Source: Streptomyces sp. STR69 | Lineage (GTDB): Bacteria; Actinomycetota; Actinomycetes; Streptomycetales; Streptomycetaceae | Direction: 5' to 3' | DNA: 64,000 bases | Assembly (NCBI RefSeq): GCF_024519455.1 | Contig: NZ_JALJRY010000003.1 | Span: 407,497-471,496, forward strand | In this document: positions 1-8,389 of the stretch, piece after piece | Layout: each line of letters opens with the position of its first letter | How positions within the stretch are numbered: the first letter of the stretch is position 1 | Notes under the pieces: model-generated | Told to the model about the DNA's origin: nothing | Database searches by the model: none | What the model saw: the letters and a program-made list of their open reading frames with translations, nothing else | Made by a program: the position numbers and the translations under genes

Positions 1-2232
1 CGCCGCGGTGAAGTACTGGGCCTGGTGGGCGAGTCGGGGACCGGCAAGACCCTCACCGCACTCTCCCTCATGGGGCTCGCGCCGCCGGGCGCAACGGTGG
101 GCGGGTCGGTACGGCTGCTGGGCGAGGAGCTGCTGGGGCTGCCGGAGCGGGAGTTGGCGCGGGTGCGCGGGCGCCGGATCGCCATGGTCTTCCAGGACCC
201 GCTGCACGCCTTCACCCCGGTGCGGCGGGTCGGCGACCAGCTCGCGGAGGCGGTGCGCATCCACCAACGCCCGCGCCCGCAGCGGGAGTCGGCGCAGCGG
301 CGGGCGGTGGAGCTGCTGGACTTCGTAGGGGTGCCGGAGCCTGCACGGGCCTCTCGTGCCTACCCGCATCAGCTGTCCGGGGGGATGCTGCAACGGGCGA
401 TGATCGCGATGGCGATGGCCAACGGCCCCGATGTCCTGGTCGCGGACGAGCCCACCAGCGCGCTCGATGTCACCGTGCAGGCACAGGTGTTGGACGCCCT
501 CGCCGACGCCCGCCGGGAGACCGGCGCGGCCCTGCTGCTGGTCACGCACGACCTCGGCGTGATCGCGGGCACGGCGGACCGGGTCGCCGTGCTGTACGCG
601 GGCCGGGTCGTGGAGACGGGCCCGGTCGAGGCGGTACTCACCCGCCCCCGGATGCCTTACACGGTCGGACTCGTCGGCTCGGTACCGCGGACCGATGCCC
701 GGGTCCCCCTCACCCCGATACCGGGAACGGCCCCGACACCGGGCACGACGGGTCCCGGCTGCGCCTTCGCACCCCGCTGCCCGCTCACCCAGCCGGAGTG
801 CGAAACCTCCGACATCCCCCTCGTGGGCGTGGACAGCCCCTCCCGCGCCGGCCTCGCCGGCCCCGCCACGCACGAGGCGGCGTGCCGCCGGATCCCCCTG
901 GTCATCCACCGGACGGCGACGGGACTGTTTCCGCCGGGCGGGGCATGGGCTGTCGTGGGCGGGAAGCACGCCGGACCTGTCGGGACGCGCGGCGTCCACG
1001 GCGCTGGACCCCACCCGAGCGGGCAACCCGCGCTACCGGGCAGAGGATCGGCCGTCCCGGGCCGGGGCCACACCACGCCGGGTGGAAGACACGCCCTCCC
1101 AAGTGCCCTCCAGTCGACGGCGTTTCCCCTGTCCCGCCCCGGCCCGGCCGCCCCCGAGGTCGTGCTCCGGGTTTCCGGTCTCGCCAAGACGTACGTGCCC
1201 GTCAGTGGTCGGCGCCGTCGTGAGCGGGCGGTTCGGGCGGTCGAGGACGTCGATCTGGAGGTGTGCCGCGGGGAGACCCTCGCGTTGGTCGGTGAGTCCG
1301 GGGCCGGGAAGTCGACGGCGCTGATGGAGATCGTGTCGCTCACCGCCCCGGAGGCGGGGATCGTGGAGATCCTCGGGCAGGATGTCGCACGGCTGACCCG
1401 GCGGACCGCGCGACTGCTGCGCGGTGCCGTGCAGATCGTGCCGCAGGATCCCCTGTCGAGTCTGGATCCGCGGATGCCGGTGGGCGACATCGTCGCCGAG
1501 CCGTTGTATGCGCGGCGGGTGCCACGGGGCGTCGTAGAGTCGCGGATTCCGCGGTTGCTGACTCAGGTGGGTCTGGATCCGGCGGACGCGGAACGTTATC
1601 CGCATCAGTTCTCCGGGGGGCAGCGCCAGCGTGTCGCCATCGCGCGCGCCCTGGCCGTGGAGCCCGCGCTGCTGCTGCTCGACGAGCCGGTGTCCGCGCT
1701 GGACGTGTCCGTGCAGGCCCAGATCCTGGATCTGTTGCTCCGGCTGAAGCGGGAGTTGGGGCCGGCGTATCTGCTGGTGTCGCACGATCTGGCGGTGGTC
1801 CGGCAGATCGCCGACCGGGTGTCCGTGATGTATGGCGGACGGGTCGTGGAGACGGGGCCCGTCGCCGAGGTGTTCGACGGGCCCCGCCATCCCTACGCGC
1901 GGGCGCTGCTGTCGGCCGTCCCGCTGCCCGACCCGGTCGCCGAGCGCGCCCGGCGCCGGATCGTGCTGCCCGGCGAACCCCCGGCCGGCGTACCGCTCGT
2001 CGGGGGATGCCGTTTCCGGCCCCGTTGTCCCGTCGCCGCGGCCCTGTCGGCCGGGCGGCGGATGCGCTGCGAGACCGAGGTCCCGCGGCCGTCCCAGGTC
2101 ACCCCGGCCGGCACCCATACGGTGGCGTGCCACTTCCCGCACCGGGGACTGCCCTGGGAGGGGACACGGACAGACCGGGGGACGACCGGTCGGCCCTGGA
2201 GCGAGCCGCCGGACCGTCCTCCGGTCCGCTGA
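1..2232 (+). CDS. Fused oligopeptide ABC transporter ATPase, DppD-DppF type (5' end outside window)
   Basis: Cytoplasmic ATPase that would power a peptide/nickel-type (Opp/Dpp) importer. The reading frame is already open at base 1, so the true start lies upstream. Two complete nucleotide-binding domains are fused. NBD1 has Walker A GESGTGKT around codons 11-18, signature LSGGM and Walker B VLVADEPTSALD. NBD2 has Walker A GESGAGKS, signature FSGGQRQR and Walker B LLLLDEPVSALD. Each NBD ends in the Cys-bearing oligopeptide-transporter tail (CAFAPRCP, CRFRPRCP), so both the DppD and DppF halves are intact. About 65 residues of Gly/Pro/His-rich, poorly structured sequence join them. Permease and binding-protein genes are presumably upstream, outside the window. 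The family call is firm; the substrate is not known. Confidence 0.93.
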   Translation, partial: RRGEVLGLVGESGTGKTLTALSLMGLAPPGATVGGSVRLLGEELLGLPERELARVRGRRIAMVFQDPLHAFTPVRRVGDQLAEAVRIHQRPRPQRESAQRRAVELLDFVGVPEPARASRAYPHQLSGGMLQRAMIAMAMANGPDVLVADEPTSALDVTVQAQVLDALADARRETGAALLLVTHDLGVIAGTADRVAVLYAGRVVETGPVEAVLTRPRMPYTVGLVGSVPRTDARVPLTPIPGTAPTPGTTGPGCAFAPRCPLTQPECETSDIPLVGVDSPSRAGLAGPATHEAACRRIPLVIHRTATGLFPPGGAWAVVGGKHAGPVGTRGVHGAGPHPSGQPALPGRGSAVPGRGHTTPGGRHALPSALQSTAFPLSRPGPAAPEVVLRVSGLAKTYVPVSGRRRRERAVRAVEDVDLEVCRGETLALVGESGAGKSTALMEIVSLTAPEAGIVEILGQDVARLTRRTARLLRGAVQIVPQDPLSSLDPRMPVGDIVAEPLYARRVPRGVVESRIPRLLTQVGLDPADAERYPHQFSGGQRQRVAIARALAVEPALLLLDEPVSALDVSVQAQILDLLLRLKRELGPAYLLVSHDLAVVRQIADRVSVMYGGRVVETGPVAEVFDGPRHPYARALLSAVPLPDPVAERARRRIVLPGEPPAGVPLVGGCRFRPRCPVAAALSAGRRMRCETEVPRPSQVTPAGTHTVACHFPHRGLPWEGTRTDRGTTGRPWSEPPDRPPVR

Positions 2233-2262
2233 GCCTCGTGTGCCGTTGTCCGTACGGCCGCC

Positions 2263-2415
2263 TCAGCAACAGGCGCCGCTCGCACCGCTCGACTGGGCAA
2301 TGCCCTCGCGCAAGGGATGCGTGGTGGCGCCCGAACCGTTCAACCAGAGTCCGCTCGTCACTAGCCCACCGACGAAGACGACGATTGCGATGAGCGTGAA
2401 TACTTTGATGCTCAT
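2263..2415 (-). CDS. Small hydrophobic peptide (50 aa), candidate secreted signal or membrane peptide
   Basis: Unrecognised short gene. It starts at ATG 2415 with a good Shine-Dalgarno GAGAGGAG about 6 nt upstream. The 50-residue product has a Lys at position 4, a hydrophobic segment over about residues 5-25 (IAIVVFVGGLV core), a polar tail and a C-terminal Cys-Cys. This fits a signal-anchor or exported pro-peptide. It is divergent from the HTH-TPR regulator at 2693, with an AT-rich 277-bp region between them, and converges on the ABC gene, leaving 30 bp. Adjacency to a TPR-type regulator recalls RRNPP peptide-receptor pairs, but that is inference. A small membrane protein of another kind is possible. 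Confidence 0.62.
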   Translation of the reverse strand: MSIKVFTLIAIVVFVGGLVTSGLWLNGSGATTHPLREGIAQSSGASGACC

Positions 2416-2449
2416 GAAAATCTCCTCTCCGAGCATTTACGGATGACGC

Positions 2450-2468
2450 GTTGACAAGATGAGTCAAC
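2450..2468. promoter_or_regulatory. Palindrome in divergent promoter region (candidate operator)
   Basis: GTTGAC-N7-GTCAAC is a perfect dyad between the small-peptide gene and the HTH-TPR regulator. On the minus strand the hexamer TTGACT occurs at 2462-2467 and again at 2485-2490, 23 bp apart; either could be a -35 element for the peptide gene. The whole 2416-2692 stretch is much richer in A/T than its surroundings. Inference: a binding site for the adjacent regulator. I did not find a convincing -10 box. Confidence 0.4.
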
Positions 2469-2692
2469 AAGAACTTACTCAATCAGTCAAGTATTAATCT
2501 CACAAAAGACGATCTCGAAAAGCGGAATGCCCACACCCAAATGAAGTTTGAATTAACGCAAATTCAGAAAATGCCAGCCCAGACCACTTCGCGCCAGCGA
2601 ATCGATCAAGAAGACTCCATTGGATGGCAGGCGACTTACTGGTAACGTTGATCTGTCATCCCGGTGGTCATAGCCACCTCCTAGGAGCCCAC

Positions 2693-4048
2693 ATGGACCC
2701 TCTCGAAAACACGACGACCGCAGGGCTGGGCAACCGCATCCGGCTGCTGCGCGGCAAACGTGGCCTCAAGCAGCAGGACCTGGCGTCCAGCGAGATTTCG
2801 GCGAGCTACATCTCCTTGATCGAATCCGGCAAGCGCGCACCGTCGGACGCGGTGCTCGCCGCCCTCGCGGAGCGCCTCGGCTGCTCTGCCGAGTACCTGC
2901 GCAGCGGACGGGACGACCACGAGCTGGAGGAGGCCCGCCTGCGGCTGGCCTTCGGCGAGATGGCCCTGCGCAACGGCAGCAACGGCGAGGCCCTGCAGAC
3001 CCTCAGCGAGCTGCTGACCAGGCCCACCCTCCTGGACGTCTCGATGACCCGGCGGGCGCGCATGGGGCAGGCCTCCGCGCTGGAGAAGCTCGACCGCACC
3101 GAGGCCGCCATCGCGGTCCTGGAGGAACTCCAGCGGGACCCCGACCTGGCGCCGGGTTCAGCCGAGTGGTGCCAGATCGCGGTCGCCCTGTGCCGCTGCT
3201 ATCGCAACGCCGGCGACATCACGCTCAGCATCGAGATCGGCGAGCGCGCCATGGCCCGGCTGGACGCCCTCGGCCTGGACGTGACGGTCGACCACGTCCA
3301 GCTCGGTGCCACCCTCATGGGCTCGTTCCACATGCGCGGCGACCTCATCCACGCCCAGCTGATGGGCGGCAAGCTCCTGGACGCCGCCGAGAAGCAGGGC
3401 GCGAGGGCAGCGCGTGGCGCCGTCTACTGGAACGCCGGTCTTGTGGCCCGTTCCCGCGGCCAGCTCAACGAGGCCCTGGCCCTGGTGGAGCGGGCGCTCG
3501 CGCTGATGTCCGAGGACGACAACCTGCGCCACCTCGCCATGCTCAAGATGAACTACGGCTCCCTGCTGCTCCAGGTCGACGAGCCCGAACCGGCGCGCGG
3601 CAAGCAGCTGCTGGAGGAGGCGCAGCAACTCCTGGCCGAGGTGGGCAACGCGCCGGAGCTCGCCCAGTGCGAGATCGGTCTCGCCGACGCCGACGCGATG
3701 CTCGGGCAGTGGGACGAGGCCGCGGCGCACGCCGAGCGGGCCCTCGGGCTGACCGGCACCGAGTCCCGCATCCAGGCGGTCGGCGCGCGCGGCACGCTCG
3801 CCGAGATCCAGCTGATGCGCGGCAACCACGAGCAGGCCGCACAGTATCTGCAGGCCGCCACCCGGCAGCTGCGCCAGTTCCGGCCCTCCCACCAGGTGGC
3901 CCTCAACTGGCGTTACCTGGGCGACCTGTGGAAGCGGCAGGGCAACACCGCCGAGGCGCTCAAGGCGTACGACCGGGCGCTGTCGGCCGCCGGTATGGCA
4001 CCGCACCGCGACCCCGGGCAGATCCTCTCCGAGCAGCACCGCGCCTGA
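2693..4048 (+). CDS. XRE-family HTH regulator with TPR sensor domain
   Basis: Cytoplasmic DNA-binding regulator of 451 aa. ATG 2693 is chosen because AGGAG lies 7 nt upstream and the HTH begins right after it; an earlier in-frame ATG lacks a ribosome site. Residues ~10-65 form a Cro/C1-type HTH (RIRLLRGKRGLKQQDLA followed by the ISASYISLIESGKR recognition region). Residues ~85-440 are helical TPR-like repeats (for example GNTAEALKAYDRAL near the C-terminus). This architecture is that of Rgg/PlcR/NprR-like regulators, whose TPRs bind peptides, and of many streptomycete regulators of unknown ligand. The divergent 50-aa peptide gene next door is a candidate ligand source. Confidence 0.87.
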   Translation: MDPLENTTTAGLGNRIRLLRGKRGLKQQDLASSEISASYISLIESGKRAPSDAVLAALAERLGCSAEYLRSGRDDHELEEARLRLAFGEMALRNGSNGEALQTLSELLTRPTLLDVSMTRRARMGQASALEKLDRTEAAIAVLEELQRDPDLAPGSAEWCQIAVALCRCYRNAGDITLSIEIGERAMARLDALGLDVTVDHVQLGATLMGSFHMRGDLIHAQLMGGKLLDAAEKQGARAARGAVYWNAGLVARSRGQLNEALALVERALALMSEDDNLRHLAMLKMNYGSLLLQVDEPEPARGKQLLEEAQQLLAEVGNAPELAQCEIGLADADAMLGQWDEAAAHAERALGLTGTESRIQAVGARGTLAEIQLMRGNHEQAAQYLQAATRQLRQFRPSHQVALNWRYLGDLWKRQGNTAEALKAYDRALSAAGMAPHRDPGQILSEQHRA

Positions 4049-4180
4049 ACTGCCCGCCGTTTTCCCGAATCCGGTACGGACCTTTGCCCCTCACCCCCGC
4101 CAAAGGCACGGACCTTTCGGCGTCGAGCGGTCCGACGGGGCAGGCGACCCGGTTCCGTTTCCGGCCGGATCCGCGCCCTC

Positions 4181-4221
4181 CGAACCCCCCGCCTGGAAGA
4201 GTGCCCGGGGCGGGGGGTTCG
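4181..4221 (+). terminator. Hairpin terminator after the HTH-TPR gene
   Basis: Perfect 13-bp inverted repeat: arm CGAACCCCCCGCC at 4181-4193, its complement at 4209-4221, and a 15-nt loop. It lies 130 bp after the regulator stop codon. There is no U-tract, as is usual in streptomycetes. Confidence 0.7.
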
Positions 4222-4260
4222 CCGTGTCTCCGTTCGACGGGCCGTGAGGGCGGGAAATCC

Positions 4261-4345
4261 GTCGGTGAATTCCGCCCGGTCTCCCGCCGCCGGAATTCCC
4301 TTACACGGCACGGGAGTTGGTATTCCGGCGGGGGTCGGTGAATTC
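4261..4345. repeat. Two copies of GTCGGTGAATTC upstream of the convergent kinase end
   Basis: The 12-mer GTCGGTGAATTC occurs at 4261-4272 and 4334-4345. A related GGAATTCCC palindromic segment lies between them. The 4049-4353 gap otherwise holds only the terminator. The significance is unknown; the copies may be leftovers of a small duplication. Confidence 0.45.
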
Positions 4346-4353
4346 GGCGGAGT

Positions 4354-5778
4354 TCAGCGGGCGGTGTTCGCCAGCCGGTGCACGGCGGCGAGCGGGACCT
4401 TCAACCGGTCGGGGCGGTGGCGGGATTCGTATACGGCCTCGTACACGGCCTTGTCCGCCTCGAGGGCGCGCAGCGCGACCGGTTGGCAGCGCGGGTCCTC
4501 CCGCCCGGCCGAGGCGTATCCCTCGATGAACGCCCGCCGGTTGCGCACCGCCCACGCATAGGCGCGCCGGCGTCGGCGCAGTCGCCGCGCGGGCGAGCCC
4601 TCCTCCCCCGGGTCGCCGGACTCGCGGGCGGCCAGGCCGGTGCGGGCCGCGTAGTCGAAGGAGCGCAGCATGCCCGCGATGTCCCGCAACACCGGTTGCG
4701 GGCGGGCGCGTTCGGCGGCGGGCCGGGCAGGTTCGCCCTCGAAGTCGACGATCCGCCAGCCGTCCGCGGTGCGCAGCGCCTGGCCCAGATGGAGATCTCC
4801 GTGGGTGCGCTGGGCGAAGACGGGGCTGCCGCGCCCGGCGACCCGGGCGTAGTCGTCGAAGAGGGCGCCGAGCCGGGTGGTGTAGCGGGCGAGTGCCGGA
4901 ACCTCCTCGGCGGCCTCCTTGAGCCGCATGTTCATGCGTGCCGCTTCCTCGGCCACGTCCTGTGCCGTGAGGCGGTTTCGGCCGAACGCCTTGCCCAGCG
5001 CGCCGTGCACGTCCGCCACGGCTCGGCCGAGCCCGTGCGCGTGCGCGGTGAAGCCGCCGGTGGCCGGGGCGGTGCGGCCCACGCCGTCCATGCAGTCGCC
5101 CGCCTGCCGCACCGCCTCCTCCCAGCCGTCGCGAGCGTCGGGCAGGAACTCCTCGATCAGGCCGAGCACCAGGCCCTCCGCGCCCTGGGCGTCGCTGTGC
5201 AGCGCCCCGTAGAGGTGGGGGGTGCGGGCGCAGTGCTGCCGGGTGAGCGCGTGCAGGGCCTCGACCTCGGTGTGCGGTCCCGGTTCGGGGCGGCGGAAGA
5301 TCTTGAGGAGGATCCGGCCGCCGTACGCCACGGCCGTGTTGCTCATCTCGCCGTCGAGCGGGTGGGGCACGAGGCCGACGGGCAGGGGGTAGCGGCCGGT
5401 GCGTTCCAGGCGCAGGCCGGGGTCGGTGCCGGGGCCCGCGAGGGTGCGCAGCAGCAGCCCGAGCAGGGCGCCGTCGGCGAGGGCGTCGTAGACCTGCCAG
5501 CCCTGGAAGGGGCCGGTGGGCACGGTGGCGATGGCGGCCGGTTCGAGGCGGGTGGGGAGGTGGGGGTGCAGGCCGAGCAGGAGTTGGTAGTCGAGGACCG
5601 ACCGGTCCTCGCGCCGGGCCGAGACCACGGCGTGCAGCAGCAGGGGCGGTTCGGTGCCGAGCACGGTGGCGGCTCTGGCTTCGAGCCGTGCTCCGCCGTA
5701 GCGGGCGTCGAACCATCGGCGGCCCTCCAGCCATGGTGCGAGGGCCGGCAGCAGGGGTTCGAGGATGCCGTCGCTCAT
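4354..5778 (-). CDS. mak: Maltokinase (maltose 1-phosphate forming)
   Basis: Phosphorylates maltose with ATP to alpha-maltose 1-phosphate, the donor used by GlgE in the trehalose-to-glucan pathway (EC 2.7.1.175). It is 474 aa, usual for Pep2/Mak. The N-terminal cap (about residues 1-130) precedes an aminoglycoside-phosphotransferase-like kinase core. The catalytic loop is HGDLHLGQ at 326-333 and the metal-binding motif is DFEGEP at 345-350. The start codon overlaps the glgE stop by 4 nt (ATGA), so the two genes are translationally coupled. Neither treS nor glgB is adjacent, unlike the classic glgE-treS-pep2-glgB cluster, so maltose must come from elsewhere in the genome. Confidence 0.92.
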   Translation of the reverse strand: MSDGILEPLLPALAPWLEGRRWFDARYGGARLEARAATVLGTEPPLLLHAVVSARREDRSVLDYQLLLGLHPHLPTRLEPAAIATVPTGPFQGWQVYDALADGALLGLLLRTLAGPGTDPGLRLERTGRYPLPVGLVPHPLDGEMSNTAVAYGGRILLKIFRRPEPGPHTEVEALHALTRQHCARTPHLYGALHSDAQGAEGLVLGLIEEFLPDARDGWEEAVRQAGDCMDGVGRTAPATGGFTAHAHGLGRAVADVHGALGKAFGRNRLTAQDVAEEAARMNMRLKEAAEEVPALARYTTRLGALFDDYARVAGRGSPVFAQRTHGDLHLGQALRTADGWRIVDFEGEPARPAAERARPQPVLRDIAGMLRSFDYAARTGLAARESGDPGEEGSPARRLRRRRRAYAWAVRNRRAFIEGYASAGREDPRCQPVALRALEADKAVYEAVYESRHRPDRLKVPLAAVHRLANTAR

Positions 5779-7763
5779 GTTCCCTCCGCGGGTGTGAGCA
5801 CGTGCGCGACCTGGTGGGCCGGATCGAGGCGTACGTAGGTGGACTCGCCCCAGGCGTAGGTCTCGCCGGTGAGTTCGTCGCGCAGCTTGCGGGTGCCGTC
5901 GGCGGGCAGGCCGAGGGCGGCCGGGTCGCAGGTGACGGTGGCCTCGTGGGCGTGGTGCGGGTCGAGGTTGACGATCACGAGCACCAAGTCGGTGGAGCCG
6001 TCGGGGAGTTCGACGTGTTTGGTGTAGGCGAGGAGCTGGTCGTTGTCCGTGCTCTGCAGGCGCAGGTTGCGCAACTCCTGGAGTGCGGGGTGCTGTCGGC
6101 GGATCCGGTTGAGGAGGGTGATCAGCGGGGCGATGGTGCGGCCCTCGGCCTCCGCCGACGCCCAGTCCCGGGGCCGGAGTTGGTACTTCTCCGAGGCGAG
6201 GTAGTCCTCGGTGTCCTCCGCCAGCGGGGTGTTCTCGCAGAGTTCGTAGCCGGCGTAGACGCCCCAGCTCGGCGCGGCGGTCGCGGCGAGCACGGCCCGG
6301 ACCTCGAAGGCGGGCCTGCCACCGTGCTGGAGGTAGGCGTGCAGGATGTCGGGGGTGTTCACGAAGAGGTTGGGCCGCAGGAAGTCGGCGCTGTCCCGGG
6401 CGAGTTCGGGGAGGTAGGCGGTCAGTTCGGCCTTGGTGTTCTTCCAGGTGAAGTAGGTGTACGACTGCTGGAAGCCGGCCTGCGCCAGCGCGTGCACCAT
6501 GGCCCGCCGGGTGAACGCCTCGGCGAGGAACAGCACGTCGGGGTCGGTGGCATCGACCTCGGCGATCAGCCACTCCCAGAACTGCACCGGTTTGGTGTGC
6601 GGGTTGTCGACGCGGAAGATGCGCACGCCCAGGGCCATCCAGTGCCGCACGATCCGCAGCGCCTCGGCGTACAGGCCCTCGGGGTCGCCGTCGAAGTCGA
6701 GTTGGTGGATGTCCTCGTACGTCTTGGGCGGGTTCTCGGCGTAGGCGATGGAGCCGTCGGCTCGGTGGTGGAACCACTCGGGGTGCTCGGTGAGCCAGGG
6801 GTGGTCCGGCGAGCACTGGAGGGCGAGGTCGAGGGCGACTTCGAGGCCCAACTCCCTTGCGGTGGCGACGAAATGGCGGAAGTCGTCCTCGGTGCCGAGG
6901 TCGGGGTGGATGGTGTCGTGGCCGCCGTGCCGGGATCCGATGGCCCAGGGCGAGCCGACGTCGTCGGGGCCGGCGTGGAGGGTGTTGTTCGCGCCCTTGC
7001 GATGGGTGGTGCCGATCGGATGGACGGGCGGGAGGTAGACGACGTCGAAGCCCATGGCGGCGACGGCGGGCAGCCGTTCGGCGGCCGTCCGCAGTGTGCC
7101 GCCGACCGGGCGGCTGCCCGCCCGGACCACCGCGCCCTCCGAGCGCGGGAACAGTTCGTACCAGGAGCCGACGAGGGCGCGCCGCCGTTCGACGCGCAGC
7201 GGCAGGGGCCGGGAGGCGGTGACGAGATCACGCAGCGCGTAGCGCCCCAGGGCGGCCGTCACCCGGGGGGTGGTGACGGCGGACAGCCGGGCCGGAGGGG
7301 GGCCCAGGGTGTCGCGGAGCGCGGCCACGGCCGCGGAGACCGCCTCCCGGCGGTCCGATGCGGTGATGCCGAGTGCCGCCCGTTCGTGCAGCAACGCGCC
7401 CTCGGTCAGGGTGAGTTCGGTGTCGACGTCCGCCTCTAGCTTCAGCGCGGCGTCGTGCCGCCAGGTCTCCAGCGGGTCGGCCCAGGCCTCGACGCGGAAG
7501 GTCCACAGGCCCTCCGTGTCGGGCACCACGGTCGCCCGCCAGCGGTCGGCGTCCTCGTCGACGAGGGTCATCGGGACCCGGTGGGCGGGGCGCCCCGCGG
7601 GATCGTGCAGGACGACGTCCGCGGCGACGGCGCCGTGGCCCTCGCGGAAGACGGTGGCCGTGATGTCGAGGTGTTCTCCGGTCACGGCCTTGGCGGGCAG
7701 CTCCCCGTCCCGCACCCGTGGTCGGACGTCGAGGACGGGGATGCGCCCGGTCACCGGTGTCAT
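5775..7763 (-). CDS. glgE: Alpha-1,4-glucan:maltose-1-phosphate maltosyltransferase
   Basis: Transfers maltosyl units from alpha-maltose 1-phosphate to the non-reducing end of alpha-1,4-glucan (EC 2.4.99.16, GH13 subfamily 3). It is 662 aa, the normal GlgE length. An N-terminal beta domain and insert region precede the (beta/alpha)8 core. The nucleophile is Asp386 in FRVDNPHTKP, the acid/base is Glu415 in LFLAEAFT, and the third carboxylate is Asp472 in NTPDIL. The gene is followed by mak with a 4-nt overlap and lies 27 nt downstream of a DJ-1/PfpI gene on the same strand, possibly in the same transcript. Streptomycetes often carry two glgE loci; the short gene set here suggests a secondary copy (inference). 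Confidence 0.95.
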   Translation of the reverse strand: MTPVTGRIPVLDVRPRVRDGELPAKAVTGEHLDITATVFREGHGAVAADVVLHDPAGRPAHRVPMTLVDEDADRWRATVVPDTEGLWTFRVEAWADPLETWRHDAALKLEADVDTELTLTEGALLHERAALGITASDRREAVSAAVAALRDTLGPPPARLSAVTTPRVTAALGRYALRDLVTASRPLPLRVERRRALVGSWYELFPRSEGAVVRAGSRPVGGTLRTAAERLPAVAAMGFDVVYLPPVHPIGTTHRKGANNTLHAGPDDVGSPWAIGSRHGGHDTIHPDLGTEDDFRHFVATARELGLEVALDLALQCSPDHPWLTEHPEWFHHRADGSIAYAENPPKTYEDIHQLDFDGDPEGLYAEALRIVRHWMALGVRIFRVDNPHTKPVQFWEWLIAEVDATDPDVLFLAEAFTRRAMVHALAQAGFQQSYTYFTWKNTKAELTAYLPELARDSADFLRPNLFVNTPDILHAYLQHGGRPAFEVRAVLAATAAPSWGVYAGYELCENTPLAEDTEDYLASEKYQLRPRDWASAEAEGRTIAPLITLLNRIRRQHPALQELRNLRLQSTDNDQLLAYTKHVELPDGSTDLVLVIVNLDPHHAHEATVTCDPAALGLPADGTRKLRDELTGETYAWGESTYVRLDPAHQVAHVLTPAEGT

Positions 7764-7790
7764 GGTTGACTCCTCCCCGGTCGGATCGCG

Positions 7791-8384
7791 TCAGCGGAGC
7801 CCGGTCGGGGCCGGCGTACGGGATGCGAGCAGGTCGATGATGGTCCGTGCGAAGAGGTGGCAGTGGTTGCCGGTGCGGCCGGTGACCAGGTCGTCGTGGA
7901 TGACGACGTCCTGGTCGACGTACTCGCCGCCCATGTTCCGCAGGTCGCCCAGCAGGTTGTTGTGCACCACCGCGCGCCTGCCCTGCATCAGGCCCTGCAC
8001 GGGTGCGGCGAGCCACATGCCATGGCAGATGATGCCCTTGAGGATCGCCGGGTCGGCGAACGCGCGGCGCAGGAACTGGCTGGCGGGCGGGAGCAGTTGG
8101 GGGTCCTCGGTGAAGCGCAGCCGGTCGGCGACCATCCCGGAGGGGACGATCACCGCGGAGTACTCCTTCAGCGCGAACTCGTCGAGGTCCTCGAAGGACT
8201 CGGTGACCTCGAAGGGCATGCGGTGCTCATGACCCTGGAAGGTCATCTGCTCGTTGCCCCACAGCCGGGACAGGAAGTGGATCTCGGCTCCCTCCTCGGG
8301 GAAGCGGTACCGGTAGTAGAGGATCTCGGGCTCGTAGAAGTCGCTCTCCATCAGGACGGCGATCTTGTGACCGGACAGTCGCAC
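7791..8384 (-). CDS. DJ-1/PfpI family protein
   Basis: Cytosolic 197-aa protein of the glutamine-amidotransferase-like DJ-1/PfpI superfamily, whose members are glyoxalases, deglycase-like enzymes, isonitrile hydratases or chaperones. It opens with the strand typical of the fold (HKIAVLMES). The likely nucleophile is Cys120 in IICHGMW, followed by His121, and the partner acid is around Glu13-Glu18. It sits between the ThDP enzyme gene (5 nt away) and glgE (27 nt), so the three are probably cotranscribed. A second, longer DJ-1 paralogue opens the same run. The substrate is not predictable; the spacing suggests it handles an aldehyde product of the ThDP enzyme (inference). Confidence 0.85.
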   Translation of the reverse strand: MRLSGHKIAVLMESDFYEPEILYYRYRFPEEGAEIHFLSRLWGNEQMTFQGHEHRMPFEVTESFEDLDEFALKEYSAVIVPSGMVADRLRFTEDPQLLPPASQFLRRAFADPAILKGIICHGMWLAAPVQGLMQGRRAVVHNNLLGDLRNMGGEYVDQDVVIHDDLVTGRTGNHCHLFARTIIDLLASRTPAPTGLR

Positions 8385-8389
8385 GGCGG

